Source of the DNA: JADFOI01 sp965218935
Lineage (GTDB): Bacteria; Acidobacteriota; UBA6911; RPQK01; JADFOI01
Length of the DNA stretch: 64,000 nt
Assembly (NCBI GenBank): GCA_965218935.1
Contig: CBDCMH010000001.1
Location: 310,001-374,000 of the forward strand
Direction: 5' to 3'
How positions within the stretch are numbered: the stretch's first letter is position 1; every line of letters starts with the position of its first letter. The position numbers and the translations under genes were made by a program. A model generated the notes under the pieces. The model was given only the letters and a program-made list of their open reading frames with translations, searched no databases and was not told the DNA's origin. Shown here one piece after another: positions 8,785 through 17,519 of this stretch.

Positions 8785-9566
8785 AAAGAATCTCCGCCGT
8801 GCTCATTACTTACAATGAAGAAGAAAAGATTCAACGCGCTCTGGACAGCTTGCAGTCAGTCAGTGATGAAATCGTGGTGGTGGACTCCCATAGCACAGAC
8901 GCCACCGTGGAACTTTGCTCCGGTTACACGGATCGGGTCCTGACAGAGTCGTGGCAGGGATATCGTGATCAGAAGCAATTCGCCACCGACCAGGCAAGCC
9001 ACGAGTGGGTACTGTCATTAGATGCAGACGAAGCGCTTAGTCCGCAACTGGCGGAGGAGATTCTCCAATGGAAGGAGAAAGAGGACTACTTTGAGGGTTA
9101 CTATCTTCCTCGAAAGACCTTTTTTATGGGCCGCTGGATCGAACACACCACCTGGTATCCAGACTGGCAATTACGCTTGTTTAGGAAATCGCGGGGTCGC
9201 TGGGGGGGAGGACGAGTCCACGAGTCTTTTCAGGTCACCGGACCAACGGCGAACTTCAAGGGCCAGATCTACCATCACACCTATGCGTCGTTCTCTGAGT
9301 ACCTTGAACAGCTGGAGCAGTTCTCTTCTCTGGCTGCCAGGGACCGCTTTGAGGAGGGTCAGAGGGCTCAGTGGGTCCACCTCATCTTTCATCCACCTGC
9401 CATATTTTTGAAAAACTATCTCTTGCGGCTGGGATTTCTGGACGGTAAGCCCGGATTGGCCGTGTCCATTCTGGCTGCGGTATCCAGTCTTTTCAAAGTC
9501 CTGAAGTTGTGGGAGATCCAGTTGGGCACGGCGAAAGAGATGCCGATGAGCTTCCGGGATGAATAG
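8781..9566 (+). CDS. Family 2 glycosyltransferase, WaaE/KdtX-like
   Basis: 261 residues. Starts ISAVLITYNEE, with VVDSHSTDAT (33-42) and LSLDADEALS (79-88) containing the DXD-type motif, then YPDWQLRLFRK and VHESF. This arrangement is characteristic of lipopolysaccharide-core beta-1,4-glucosyltransferases of the WaaE/KdtX group, which add a glucose to heptose at the cytoplasmic face of the inner membrane. GTG start overlaps the preceding stop by 4 nt and the stop overlaps the next ATG by 8 nt, so it belongs to the same operon. The exact acceptor is not determined. Confidence 0.88.
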   Translation: MKRISAVLITYNEEEKIQRALDSLQSVSDEIVVVDSHSTDATVELCSGYTDRVLTESWQGYRDQKQFATDQASHEWVLSLDADEALSPQLAEEILQWKEKEDYFEGYYLPRKTFFMGRWIEHTTWYPDWQLRLFRKSRGRWGGGRVHESFQVTGPTANFKGQIYHHTYASFSEYLEQLEQFSSLAARDRFEEGQRAQWVHLIFHPPAIFLKNYLLRLGFLDGKPGLAVSILAAVSSLFKVLKLWEIQLGTAKEMPMSFRDE

Positions 9567-10668
9567 CCTGAAGATCCTTTACGTGGACACCGACCGGGAG
9601 TGGCGGGGTGGCCAGGAGCAGCTCTTTTCTCTGATCTTGGGAATGGGGGCTCGTCAACATCACGTCTGGTTGGCGGCACCGTCCGATTCTCCCTTGAGCC
9701 GCAAAGCCCAGCAGTTGGGAATTGCGACCTATTGTTTTGCACAACGAAGCGAGTTGAGCCCTTCGGCTTTTTTCCAACTCTGGAGCATCCTACGCAAGCA
9801 AGATTTCGACATCATTCACCTGAATACCCCCCGCCCCTTAGTTTTAGGCGGGTTGGCTTCGAAGCTGTGTGGGATTCCACTGAGAGTTTGTTCCAGGCGT
9901 GTGAACTTTCCGCTCAACTCACCGTTAAGCCGTCTGAAATACAATTGGCTGCAGGAAAGTGTCGTGACCGTCTCTGTCAGCATTCGCCGCACCTTGATTG
10001 AGGGGGGTGTTTGCCCCGAGCTGATCAAGATGATCTACGAGGGGGTTGACCTGGACTGGGTGGACTCTCAGCAAGTACCCGCCCCTGATCCTGTGAACCG
10101 CGGGTTGGTGGTGGGAACGGTGGCACATTTGAGTCCTGAAAAGGGACATCGTACTCTCTTGGAGGCCGCCGCCCGAGTCTTATCCCGATTCCCAGATGTT
10201 CACTTCATTTTGGTGGGAGAAGGAGAATTAATGTCTACTCTGAAGGCAAGGGTCAAGGAACTCGATATTGAGAAGAAGGTTACCTTTACCGGTTTTCGAT
10301 CCGACAGCGAGGCCTTGATGAAGCATTTTGATATCTTTTGTCTGCCTTCTATCTCGGAAGGATTGAGCTCCGCGATTTTAGTGGCCATGGCCAGCAGTTT
10401 GCCTGTCGTTGCGACTCAGGTGGGGGGGATCCCCGAACTGGTCGTCGCCGGAGAAACCGGAATCCTAGTCCCTCCTGGCGATATTGCTCAGCTGGCCGAT
10501 GGCTTATGTAAAGTCATTGAATCTCCCCAACTCCAGGAAAAGATGGGCTGTGCAGGACGACAGCGGATCGAAGAACAGTTTACACTAGAAAGGAAGCTCA
10601 AGGAGACGGAAAAACTCTATCTCAGTATGCTGGCATCTGTATCGGATAGGGCGAAAGACTTTGGGTAA
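9559..10668 (+). CDS. Family 4 (GT-B) glycosyltransferase
   Basis: 369 residues. N-terminal acceptor domain with WRGGQEQ (14-20); C-terminal GT4 domain starting near VVGTVAHLSPEKGH, with LVGEGE and the E-x7-E donor-site region EGLSSAILVAMASSLPVVAT (~265-284). Enzymes of this type build LPS core or O-antigen at the cytoplasmic side. It overlaps the previous gene by 8 nt and ends 4 nt before the rmlA ATG. With two GT2 enzymes and rhamnose-pathway genes it forms a surface-polysaccharide operon. Sugar specificity is unknown. Confidence 0.88.
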   Translation: MNSLKILYVDTDREWRGGQEQLFSLILGMGARQHHVWLAAPSDSPLSRKAQQLGIATYCFAQRSELSPSAFFQLWSILRKQDFDIIHLNTPRPLVLGGLASKLCGIPLRVCSRRVNFPLNSPLSRLKYNWLQESVVTVSVSIRRTLIEGGVCPELIKMIYEGVDLDWVDSQQVPAPDPVNRGLVVGTVAHLSPEKGHRTLLEAAARVLSRFPDVHFILVGEGELMSTLKARVKELDIEKKVTFTGFRSDSEALMKHFDIFCLPSISEGLSSAILVAMASSLPVVATQVGGIPELVVAGETGILVPPGDIAQLADGLCKVIESPQLQEKMGCAGRQRIEEQFTLERKLKETEKLYLSMLASVSDRAKDFG

Positions 10669-10672
10669 AAAC

Positions 10673-11446
10673 ATGAAGGGAATCATTCTGGCAGGAGGAT
10701 TGGGGACCCGTCTTCGGCCGCTCACCAAGGTGACCAACAAGCACTTGTTGCCTGTTTACGACAAGCCGATGATTTTCTATCCTCTGGAAGTGCTGGTGGA
10801 CGCTGGCATTACCGACATCATGGTGGTTACGGGTGGAAACAACGCGGGCGATTTTCTCCGCTTGCTTGGAAACGGTCGGGAATTCGGTCTTCATCATCTG
10901 CACTATGCTTACCAGGAGGGAGAAGGAGGAATTGCCGAAGCACTTTCACTAGCCAGGTTCTTTGCCGAAGAGGATCGGTTGTGCGTGGTGCTCGGGGACA
11001 ACCTCATTGAAGATTCCATTCGCCCCTATGTCCAGAAGTTTAGACAACAGCCGGCAGGGGCCAAGATCCTCCTCAAGGAAGTTCCGAATTGTGAGCGTTT
11101 TGGCGTGCCTGAACTGGAGGGCGACAAGGTTGTGAAGATTTACGAAAAGCCGCAAGTTGCACCGTCCAAGTACGCCGTCACGGGGATCTACATGTATGAC
11201 CACCAGGTGTTCGACATCATCAGCACTCTCGAGCCCTCCAAGCGTGGCGAACTGGAAATTACGGACGTCAACAATCGATACATCGAGCAGGGGGAGATGA
11301 CCTACGACATCCTGGAGGGTTGGTGGACCGACGCTGGCACCATTGAGTCTCTTCTGAGAGCCAATAATTTGGTGGCACAGGGGAAAGAGAAGAGAAACCC
11401 GACCAGCAATGAGAATGAGGAGCAGCCTGTGGAAGGGGCTCGCTAG
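10673..11446 (+). CDS. rmlA: Glucose-1-phosphate thymidylyltransferase (short RmlA type)
   Basis: 257 residues. It joins dTTP and glucose-1-phosphate to dTDP-glucose, the first step of dTDP-rhamnose synthesis. The nucleotide-binding signature GGLGTRLRP begins at residue 8; KPMIFYPLEVL and the GDN metal site follow, and EGWWTDAGT is near the end. It is shorter than E. coli RmlA (about 290), like many short-form enzymes. I chose ATG 10673 because family members begin MKGIILAGG; an upstream TTG at 10661 would add four residues. The last ~20 residues are polar and probably disordered. Confidence 0.93.
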   Translation: MKGIILAGGLGTRLRPLTKVTNKHLLPVYDKPMIFYPLEVLVDAGITDIMVVTGGNNAGDFLRLLGNGREFGLHHLHYAYQEGEGGIAEALSLARFFAEEDRLCVVLGDNLIEDSIRPYVQKFRQQPAGAKILLKEVPNCERFGVPELEGDKVVKIYEKPQVAPSKYAVTGIYMYDHQVFDIISTLEPSKRGELEITDVNNRYIEQGEMTYDILEGWWTDAGTIESLLRANNLVAQGKEKRNPTSNENEEQPVEGAR

Positions 11447-11462
11447 GATATAGGAGTTTGCC

Positions 11463-12491
11463 GTGAAACTGCTCGTTACCGGAGGAGCTGGGTTTATCGG
11501 CTCCAACTTCGTTCGCCACATGCTCACCCACCAGGATGAAGTCCACATTGTGAACCTGGATTGCCTCAGCTACGCGGGCAACCTGGAAAACCTCTCCGAT
11601 CTGTCCTCTGATCCTCGTTACACTTTCATCCGCGGAGACATCGCCTCCGTCGAAGATGTTGAAAAGTGTTTCAGCCAGGGAATCGAGGCGGTCATTAATT
11701 TTGCTGCAGAGACCCATGTGGATCGGAGCATCCTCGACGCCTCGGTGTTTGTGCGAACCAATATCGAAGGTACACACGTCTTGCTTGAAGCATGCCGCCG
11801 AGGAAAAGCCTCACGCTTCATCCAGATTTCCACGGATGAGGTTTATGGGTCCCTGGAGGAGACGGGAAAGTTCACCGAGAAAAGCCCTCTGGCCCCCAAC
11901 AGTCCCTATGCTGCCAGTAAGGCTGCAGCGGATCTCCTCACCCGTGCCTATCATAAAACCTATGGGATGGATGTGATTGTGACTCGCTGCAGCAACAATT
12001 ACGGGGGTCATCAGTTTCCTGAAAAACTGATTCCCCTGATGATTCTCAATGCGCTGGAAGACAAATCTCTTCCCGTTTACGGAGAGGGACTCCAGAGGCG
12101 TGACTGGATCCATGTAAAAGACCACTGTCAGGCGCTTCAAGCTGTGTTGATGGAGGGCCGGCCGGGCCGGGTCTATAATATTGGAAGTGATCAGGAGGAA
12201 CAGAACCTGGAAATGGTACACCAAATTCTCAGGATCTTGAAAAAGCCTCATGAACTCATCGAGTTTGTCACGGATCGGCCTGGTCATGACCGCCGATATG
12301 CGATTGACGCAAGTCGCCTCCAGCAGGAACTGGGTTGGAAGTCGAAGATTCCCCTCGAAGAGGGACTTGCTCAAACGGTACGGTGGTATCAGGAAAATTC
12401 AGAATGGGTTGCTCATGTGCGTAGTGGCGCCTATCTCGAGTATTACGAACAGATGTACGCAAAACGGGACCAGACTCTGAAGGGTTCGTGA
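11463..12491 (+). CDS. rmlB: dTDP-glucose 4,6-dehydratase
   Basis: 342 residues, normal length. Extended short-chain dehydrogenase: NAD-binding TGGAGFIGS (6-14), catalytic Tyr149 and Lys153 in SPYAASK, and the family block RCSNNYGGHQFPEKLIP. It converts dTDP-glucose to the 4-keto-6-deoxy intermediate in the cytoplasm. GTG start with a TAGGAG ribosome-binding site 7 nt upstream. It lies between rmlA and rmlD in one transcription unit. Confidence 0.96.
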   Translation: MKLLVTGGAGFIGSNFVRHMLTHQDEVHIVNLDCLSYAGNLENLSDLSSDPRYTFIRGDIASVEDVEKCFSQGIEAVINFAAETHVDRSILDASVFVRTNIEGTHVLLEACRRGKASRFIQISTDEVYGSLEETGKFTEKSPLAPNSPYAASKAAADLLTRAYHKTYGMDVIVTRCSNNYGGHQFPEKLIPLMILNALEDKSLPVYGEGLQRRDWIHVKDHCQALQAVLMEGRPGRVYNIGSDQEEQNLEMVHQILRILKKPHELIEFVTDRPGHDRRYAIDASRLQQELGWKSKIPLEEGLAQTVRWYQENSEWVAHVRSGAYLEYYEQMYAKRDQTLKGS

Positions 12492-12504
12492 ACACACGCA
12501 CAAC

Positions 12505-13347
12505 ATGAAAATTGCCGTTACAGGCGCTGCGGGAATGCTGGGGCAGGCACTGTGTAAGGCGTTCGCCAAACACTCCGTTTATCCCCTTTCTTCGCGCCAA
12601 CCCGATGTGACCTCACTCGACGCTGTTCGTCAGACGGTTTCCGATTTAAAACCGGACTGGATTCTTCATGCCGCCGCGTTTACTCAGGTCGATAAGGCGG
12701 AGTCCAATCCCTTTGAGGCCTATCGAGTCAATGCCCTGGGAACCAGGAACATGGCAGCAGCAGCAGTTGAAAATGGGAGCAGATTGGTTTACTACAGCAC
12801 GGATTACGTCTTTGATGGCACCCAGAAGCGGCCTTATCGAGAGTGGGATCCGGCCAACCCACTCAACGAATACGGGCGATCCAAGCTGGCGGGTGAGTTC
12901 TTTGTCCGTTCGCTTTGCCCGCTGCACCTGATCGTTCGCACAAGTTGGCTTTTCGGATCGAAAGGATCTCATTTCGTCCAGAAGATCTTGCAGCTTGCCC
13001 AAGAGAAAGAGCACCTGGACGTGGTGAGTGATCAGCAGGGCAGCCCCACCTTCACGACTGATCTGGCCTATATGACCCTCTGTTTGGTTGAAGGGGAAAA
13101 GAAGGGTACGTACCATGTGACCAACTCTGGGAGCTGCTCATGGCACGAGCTAGCCTGTGAGATTGTTTCGCTCAGCGGGCTCAGTCTCCACGTCAATCCG
13201 ATCGAGAGTTCTGCTTTTTCAGCACCGACGCTGCGGCCTGCCAATTCGGTACTTGAGAACTATCTATTGGAACTCGAAGGGATCCCCTTGCTCAGATCCT
13301 GGCAGAGCGCTCTGGCAGGCTTTCTCAATGGTGTGGGCGATGTCTGA
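12505..13347 (+). CDS. rmlD: dTDP-4-dehydrorhamnose reductase
   Basis: 280 residues. N-terminal GAAGMLGQAL NAD(P)-binding loop (7-16), YSTDYVFDGT in the mid-region, and catalytic YGRSK. It reduces dTDP-4-keto-L-rhamnose to dTDP-L-rhamnose. The substrate requires the 3,5-epimerase RmlC, which is not present in this cluster or anywhere in the window. Its 3' end overlaps smpB by 8 nt. Confidence 0.94.
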   Translation: MKIAVTGAAGMLGQALCKAFAKHSVYPLSSRQPDVTSLDAVRQTVSDLKPDWILHAAAFTQVDKAESNPFEAYRVNALGTRNMAAAAVENGSRLVYYSTDYVFDGTQKRPYREWDPANPLNEYGRSKLAGEFFVRSLCPLHLIVRTSWLFGSKGSHFVQKILQLAQEKEHLDVVSDQQGSPTFTTDLAYMTLCLVEGEKKGTYHVTNSGSCSWHELACEIVSLSGLSLHVNPIESSAFSAPTLRPANSVLENYLLELEGIPLLRSWQSALAGFLNGVGDV

Positions 13348-13795
13348 GCAAGTGGTGGGGAAGAACAAAAAGGCGTTCCACGAGTATGAGATTCTGGACC
13401 GTTTCGAGGCGGGTATTGCCTTGCAGGGTAGCGAGGTCAAGGCACTTCGCGAGCGCAAAATCAGTTTGAAAGAAAGCTATGCACGAATTAGAGGAGGAGA
13501 GGCGTGGCTGGAAAACTGCCATATTGGGCCGTATTCTCATGGAGGTGTCGCCAGTCATGAGCCGCTGCGTCCCAGGAAATTACTCCTTCATCGTCGAGAG
13601 ATCAACAAGCTTATAGGGAAGACTGTAAGACGAGGATTGACGATCGTTCCCCTTTCTGTCTACTTTAGGAATGGAAACGTCAAGGTAGAGATTGCCCTGG
13701 CCAGAGGAAAACAGATCCATGACAAAAGAGAGAGTGCGCGACGCAAGACGATTGAGCGGGAAGTGCAAACGGAATTGAAACGGAGAAAGTTATGA
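13340..13795 (+). CDS. smpB: SsrA (tmRNA)-binding protein SmpB
   Basis: 151 residues, standard size. Contains KNKKAFHEYEI at the start, GSEVKALRERKISLKESYARI, ENCHIGPYSHG and HDKRESARRKTIERE near the basic tail. SmpB binds tmRNA and brings it to stalled ribosomes. I chose ATG 13340 (MSEQVVG) because it matches the usual N-terminus; an ATG at 13328 is also in frame. It overlaps rmlD by 8 nt and its TGA overlaps the pepA ATG. No tmRNA gene (ssrA) is seen in the window. Confidence 0.95.
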   Translation: MSEQVVGKNKKAFHEYEILDRFEAGIALQGSEVKALRERKISLKESYARIRGGEAWLENCHIGPYSHGGVASHEPLRPRKLLLHRREINKLIGKTVRRGLTIVPLSVYFRNGNVKVEIALARGKQIHDKRESARRKTIEREVQTELKRRKL

Positions 13796-15267
13796 ACATC
13801 CGACTGGTAAAGGGGACCTGGGACTCTATCGAGTGTGATGCCCTCATGATCCCCCTGTTCGAGGACGAAAATGGTCAAGAGGAATTCACCTCCGCACTGG
13901 ATCAAAAACTCGATGGGCTGCTGAGTGAGCTAAAGAGTACTGAGGAGTGGAAGTCTAAGGTCGGCCAGATTTCCGTCATCCACAGGCCTGATCAGCTCAG
14001 TACCGGAAGACTCATTCTTTTGGGAGCCGGAAAGAGAAAGAACTACGACGCTCAATCGGGTCGCAGCCTCATGGTGCAGGCCGTAAGTCAGGTGAAGAGC
14101 TACAACTTTAAACGGTTAGCCGTCTACTGTCGCGGCCACGCGGATACCGACCTTTCCTTTCAAGCTGCAGCTGAAGGAGCGGTCATCGCTACCTATGAAG
14201 GTGATGACTATAAGACCACCAACAGGGCGCCGAACTTCATCGAGGAAATTCTTTTTGTGGCCGGTCAGGATGAGGAGACTGCGAAGGTTGAAGAGGCGAT
14301 CAAAAGGGGTGAAATCTTAGGGGAGGCCACCAATTTAGCCAGAAGACTGGTCAACGAACCGGGTAACCGGGTCAGTCCTTCCAGCCTCGCTCAGGCAGCC
14401 ACTGAGGTCGCCGACAAGTACAACCTGGAAATTGAAGTGTTGGGCGAGCCCGAAATGGAAAAGAGGGAAATGGGGGCCGTTCTGGCCGTGGCCCGAGGAA
14501 GTGATGAACCCGCCCGCTTTATCGTGCTGAGGCATCGCGGGGCGCCTGAAAGCGACGCCAAACCCATCGTTTTGGTGGGGAAAGGAGTCACCTTTGACAG
14601 CGGGGGCCTTTCTTTGAAATCCCCGCAGTCGATGGAAAAAATGAAGTCGGATAAAGCGGGGGCCTGTGTGGTGCTGGCGGCCATGCAGGCGATTGCTCAG
14701 ATGCAGCTCAAGAAGAACATCGTTGGCCTTATCCCGGCCGTTGAAAACCTGCCGAGTGGGCGAGCACAACGTCCGGGAGACGTGGTCCGCTCGATGAGTG
14801 GAAAGACCATTGAGGTTCTCAATACCGACGCGGAAGGCCGTCTTATCCTGGCCGACGCCCTTTGTTATGGTCGGCAGCTTCAACCCGAATATATGGTCGA
14901 TGTGGCAACCCTCACTGGGGCCTGCGCCATTGCTCTGGGACATCTTCGGGCGGGCTTGTTTAGCAACAGTGAAGAGATTTGCCAGAAGCTCTTGCAGGCC
15001 TCAGAGCGCTCTGGAGAAAAGTTTTGGCGGCTGCCCTTGGATGATGAATATCGCAAGGAAATCGAAAGCCCCATTGCCGACATCAAGAATGTGGGAGGCC
15101 GTTGGGGTGGCGCAATCACGGCGGCCAAGTTCCTCCAGGAGTTTGTGGAGGACGTCCCCTGGTGTCACATCGATATCGCGGGAGTTGATCTATCCAAGGA
15201 CAATCAAGGTCTCAAAGGTCCCACCGGGTTCGGCGTCCGGACTCTGGTGGAAATGGTTTCGAGCTAG
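13792..15267 (+). CDS. pepA: Leucyl aminopeptidase (M17 family)
   Basis: 491 residues, full length. N-terminal macro-like domain (~1-165), then the dizinc catalytic domain: metal and catalytic residues are visible in GKGVTFDSGGLSLK (Lys264, Asp269), KSDKAG, and the signature NTDAEGRL (344-351). It releases N-terminal amino acids from peptides as a cytoplasmic hexamer in this family. The start overlaps the smpB stop by 4 nt, so the genes are translationally coupled. Confidence 0.96.
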   Translation: MNIRLVKGTWDSIECDALMIPLFEDENGQEEFTSALDQKLDGLLSELKSTEEWKSKVGQISVIHRPDQLSTGRLILLGAGKRKNYDAQSGRSLMVQAVSQVKSYNFKRLAVYCRGHADTDLSFQAAAEGAVIATYEGDDYKTTNRAPNFIEEILFVAGQDEETAKVEEAIKRGEILGEATNLARRLVNEPGNRVSPSSLAQAATEVADKYNLEIEVLGEPEMEKREMGAVLAVARGSDEPARFIVLRHRGAPESDAKPIVLVGKGVTFDSGGLSLKSPQSMEKMKSDKAGACVVLAAMQAIAQMQLKKNIVGLIPAVENLPSGRAQRPGDVVRSMSGKTIEVLNTDAEGRLILADALCYGRQLQPEYMVDVATLTGACAIALGHLRAGLFSNSEEICQKLLQASERSGEKFWRLPLDDEYRKEIESPIADIKNVGGRWGGAITAAKFLQEFVEDVPWCHIDIAGVDLSKDNQGLKGPTGFGVRTLVEMVSS

Positions 15268-15286
15268 AGGTACTAGCGAGGCACCC

Positions 15287-15991
15287 TTGCATTTTCCACT
15301 TCAGGTAGCAGCCCAACTGTCTTCTCTCGACAAGCAAAAGGAACGGTTGGGCGAACGGACAACCGATCTCCGGTCTCTCATTGATCGCTACCTGGCACCT
15401 CCACTCTTGGAATACGAGCTCAGCAAGGTGCACGACCCCGAAGGGGCGGGTGCCCCAGGTCCTGAGCAGGGCCACATGAAGGTTTCCCGGTCCCAGGGAG
15501 AGGTCCTCTTCTCGGCTGTGATGGATCTCACCAAAGCCATTGATGAACTGGAGTCCACCGATCTCCTCCATCTCCAGGAACTGTTGATTCCTGATCAGGA
15601 AGACTGTTACCGAAAGAGTTCAATCCAGCCTCTGACTTCCACCCACCAACCCGTGGATCCTATCCTTATTCCTGGAGCCATGGACCGGTTCTTTGAGTGG
15701 GTTCGCAGTCCCAGTTTTGCCGACATGCATGCAGTAGGACAGATGAGCCTCTCCCAGATGCGCCTCTACGAAATCAACCCTTTTGCACACCATTCCCCGC
15801 TGATTGTTTCGCTTTTCTCCCACTATTTTCTCCTGAAGGGTGAGTACCTTGTGCCTCTTTACGAAGTCGAGGAACTGCCGAAGTTCTACCAGGCTCTAAA
15901 AGAAGCGTTCCAGTTGTCGAGCGAGGCTCTTGTACGCTTCAATGTTCAGGCTTGCCAAAGAGCCTATGAACACGTCCTGGGTAAAGTTTAG
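15287..15991 (+). CDS. Degenerate Fic-fold protein (catalytic motif lost)
   Basis: About 234 residues. The C-terminal half follows the layout of Fic proteins: MDRFFEWVRSPSFADMHAVGQM (in two blocks), then EINPFAHHSP starting at residue 162 where active enzymes have HPFxDGNGR, then VSLFSHYFLLKGEYLVPLYEVEE. The catalytic His is Asn164 and the DGNGR phosphate-binding residues are replaced, so AMP transfer is unlikely. The start is uncertain: TTG 15287 has GCGAGG 5 nt upstream, while the first in-frame ATG (15476) would remove part of the helical N-terminus. It follows pepA by 19 bp and is probably co-transcribed. The assignment rests on pattern resemblance only. Confidence 0.6.
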   Translation: MHFPLQVAAQLSSLDKQKERLGERTTDLRSLIDRYLAPPLLEYELSKVHDPEGAGAPGPEQGHMKVSRSQGEVLFSAVMDLTKAIDELESTDLLHLQELLIPDQEDCYRKSSIQPLTSTHQPVDPILIPGAMDRFFEWVRSPSFADMHAVGQMSLSQMRLYEINPFAHHSPLIVSLFSHYFLLKGEYLVPLYEVEELPKFYQALKEAFQLSSEALVRFNVQACQRAYEHVLGKV

Positions 15992-16034
15992 CCGAGAGAG
16001 TGGCTAGAACCTCCCACATTCCGGAAGCCCGGCG

Positions 16035-17018
16035 CTAAGGAACAGGGCTGACAGGAGAGGCGCTGGCCAATCGAATGCCCCATTCAATGGCTTTTGCCAT
16101 GCTTCGGGCATCAGCAACACCCTGTCCGGCGATGTCAAAGGCGGTTCCATGGTCTGGGGAAGTCCGGACCAGAGGAAGGCCCAGGGTCACGTTCACGGCA
16201 GATTCGAAGGCCACCAGTTTCAAGGGGATCAGCCCCTGGTCGTGGTATAAGGCGATGACACCATCAAACTCGTTTTCTACAGCCCGGCGGAAAATCGTAT
16301 CGGCAGGGAAAGGGCCAGAGACCGTCTCCGGGCCATACTTTTGGTTCAGTGTGTGAACAGCAGGCTCGAGAATAGTTTTCTCCTCATCACCAAAGGAACC
16401 TTCCTCAGAAGCATGAGGGTTCAGGCCACAAAGAGCCAGTCGTGGCTGAGAGATGTCGATGCGGCGCAGTGCTTCAATAAAAACTTCCGTCTTGCTGACC
16501 AGTTCATCGTGGTGAAGGGCTAACGGAACTTCCCGCAAAGGGATATGCACGGTAATAAGGAGGACCCGCAGGCGTTCTGAAAAAAAGGCCATAACCGGGT
16601 TTGCAGCAGGGAAAAAAGAGGCCACCAACTCGGTCTGGCCGGGCCGCGTAGACCCGCAAAGATGAGTTGCCTTCTTGTTGATCGGTCCGGTGACTAGTAG
16701 TGGGAAACGGTTTTCCCGGCAGTACCCAGCGGCGGATTCCAAACACTGCAGGGCGAATCGGCCGGCTTTTTCCTCCAAGGTTCCCCAGGCAGGAGGATAG
16801 TCGAAATGACCCGATGCAATGACTTCGACCTGATCGAGATCTGGAGACAGTCCCAGATCCTGCCTAAGCTCCTTGAGGTAGTGAGGATCTCCGAAAATGA
16901 TGGGGCGGACGGTGGGGAATCCTGGAAGTGCCTTCAGGATGACTTCCGGGCCGATCCCATGAGGATCCCCTGTCGAGAAAACGACAGGAAACCCTTTCAC
17001 GGGTTCAGCCAAGTTCAT
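16035..17018 (-). CDS. pdxA: 4-hydroxythreonine-4-phosphate dehydrogenase
   Basis: 327 residues, normal length. NAD-dependent enzyme of DXP-dependent pyridoxal phosphate synthesis. Family blocks are GDPHGIGPEVILKAL near the start, TGPINKKA, LNPHASEEG (metal-binding His) and YHDQGLIPLK (second metal-binding His). It starts inside the last codons of the Hfq-like gene (4-nt ATGA overlap), so the two are coupled. PdxJ, the next enzyme, is not in the window. Confidence 0.96.
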   Translation of the reverse strand: MNLAEPVKGFPVVFSTGDPHGIGPEVILKALPGFPTVRPIIFGDPHYLKELRQDLGLSPDLDQVEVIASGHFDYPPAWGTLEEKAGRFALQCLESAAGYCRENRFPLLVTGPINKKATHLCGSTRPGQTELVASFFPAANPVMAFFSERLRVLLITVHIPLREVPLALHHDELVSKTEVFIEALRRIDISQPRLALCGLNPHASEEGSFGDEEKTILEPAVHTLNQKYGPETVSGPFPADTIFRRAVENEFDGVIALYHDQGLIPLKLVAFESAVNVTLGLPLVRTSPDHGTAFDIAGQGVADARSMAKAIEWGIRLASASPVSPVP

Positions 17019-17371
17019 TCCATCTCACTCTCACTCTCGAATAAGACGTTTCCGCCAAATTCTTTGACTTCGCTTTCTTTGTAGATGTATTTGATGACGT
17101 GCTTCGGGATCAGCAAGTTCGGCTCTGTTTCACGATTCACCTTGATGCAATGTTTATCGTACCATTCAATCATGCCGAAGATTTCCTCGCCGTCAACGAG
17201 TCTGACGACCATAGGAGTTTTGTTCGACATCTGCTTCAAATAATAGTATTGCTCGGCATTGGTTCCTTCCGGGGGAACCTTTTTTCTTTGGCCCTCTATA
17301 TATTTAGAAGGGGGTTGCTCCTTCAGGTGGGACAGTGACGGACGTATTAACTTCCGGTTAACCATAATCAT
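17015..17371 (-). CDS. Hfq/Sm-like RNA-binding protein
   Basis: 118 residues. The central region (about 40-100) reads like an Sm fold: EQYYYLKQMSNKTPMVVRLV, DGEEIFGMIEWYDKHCIKV, then a second motif LLIPKHVIKYIYKE in which the KH pair matches the Hfq YKHA signature. It differs from classical Hfq by a basic 38-residue N-terminal extension and by lacking the QDxFLN stretch. It probably binds RNA as a ring oligomer; that is inference from the fold. Start ATG 17371, or 17365 two codons in; TGAGG precedes both. It is the first gene of a two-gene unit with pdxA. Confidence 0.7.
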   Translation of the reverse strand: MIMVNRKLIRPSLSHLKEQPPSKYIEGQRKKVPPEGTNAEQYYYLKQMSNKTPMVVRLVDGEEIFGMIEWYDKHCIKVNRETEPNLLIPKHVIKYIYKESEVKEFGGNVLFESESEME

Positions 17372-17519
17372 CTACCTCAACAGAAAGCGCGTCTTCTCAA
17401 CGCTAAACGGACGATTGGTAAAGATTCAGATGCTTCAGAAAGCTTACTACGGCATAGCCTAGCATCCTCTTCATCTTTTGACAAGAGGTAAAAAGTCCAA
17501 TAGACTGAGTACCTCACTC

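Noticed and set aside
13157..13339. Longer N-terminus for smpB
   Set aside because: This would overlap rmlD extensively; the conserved SmpB sequence starts after ATG 13340.
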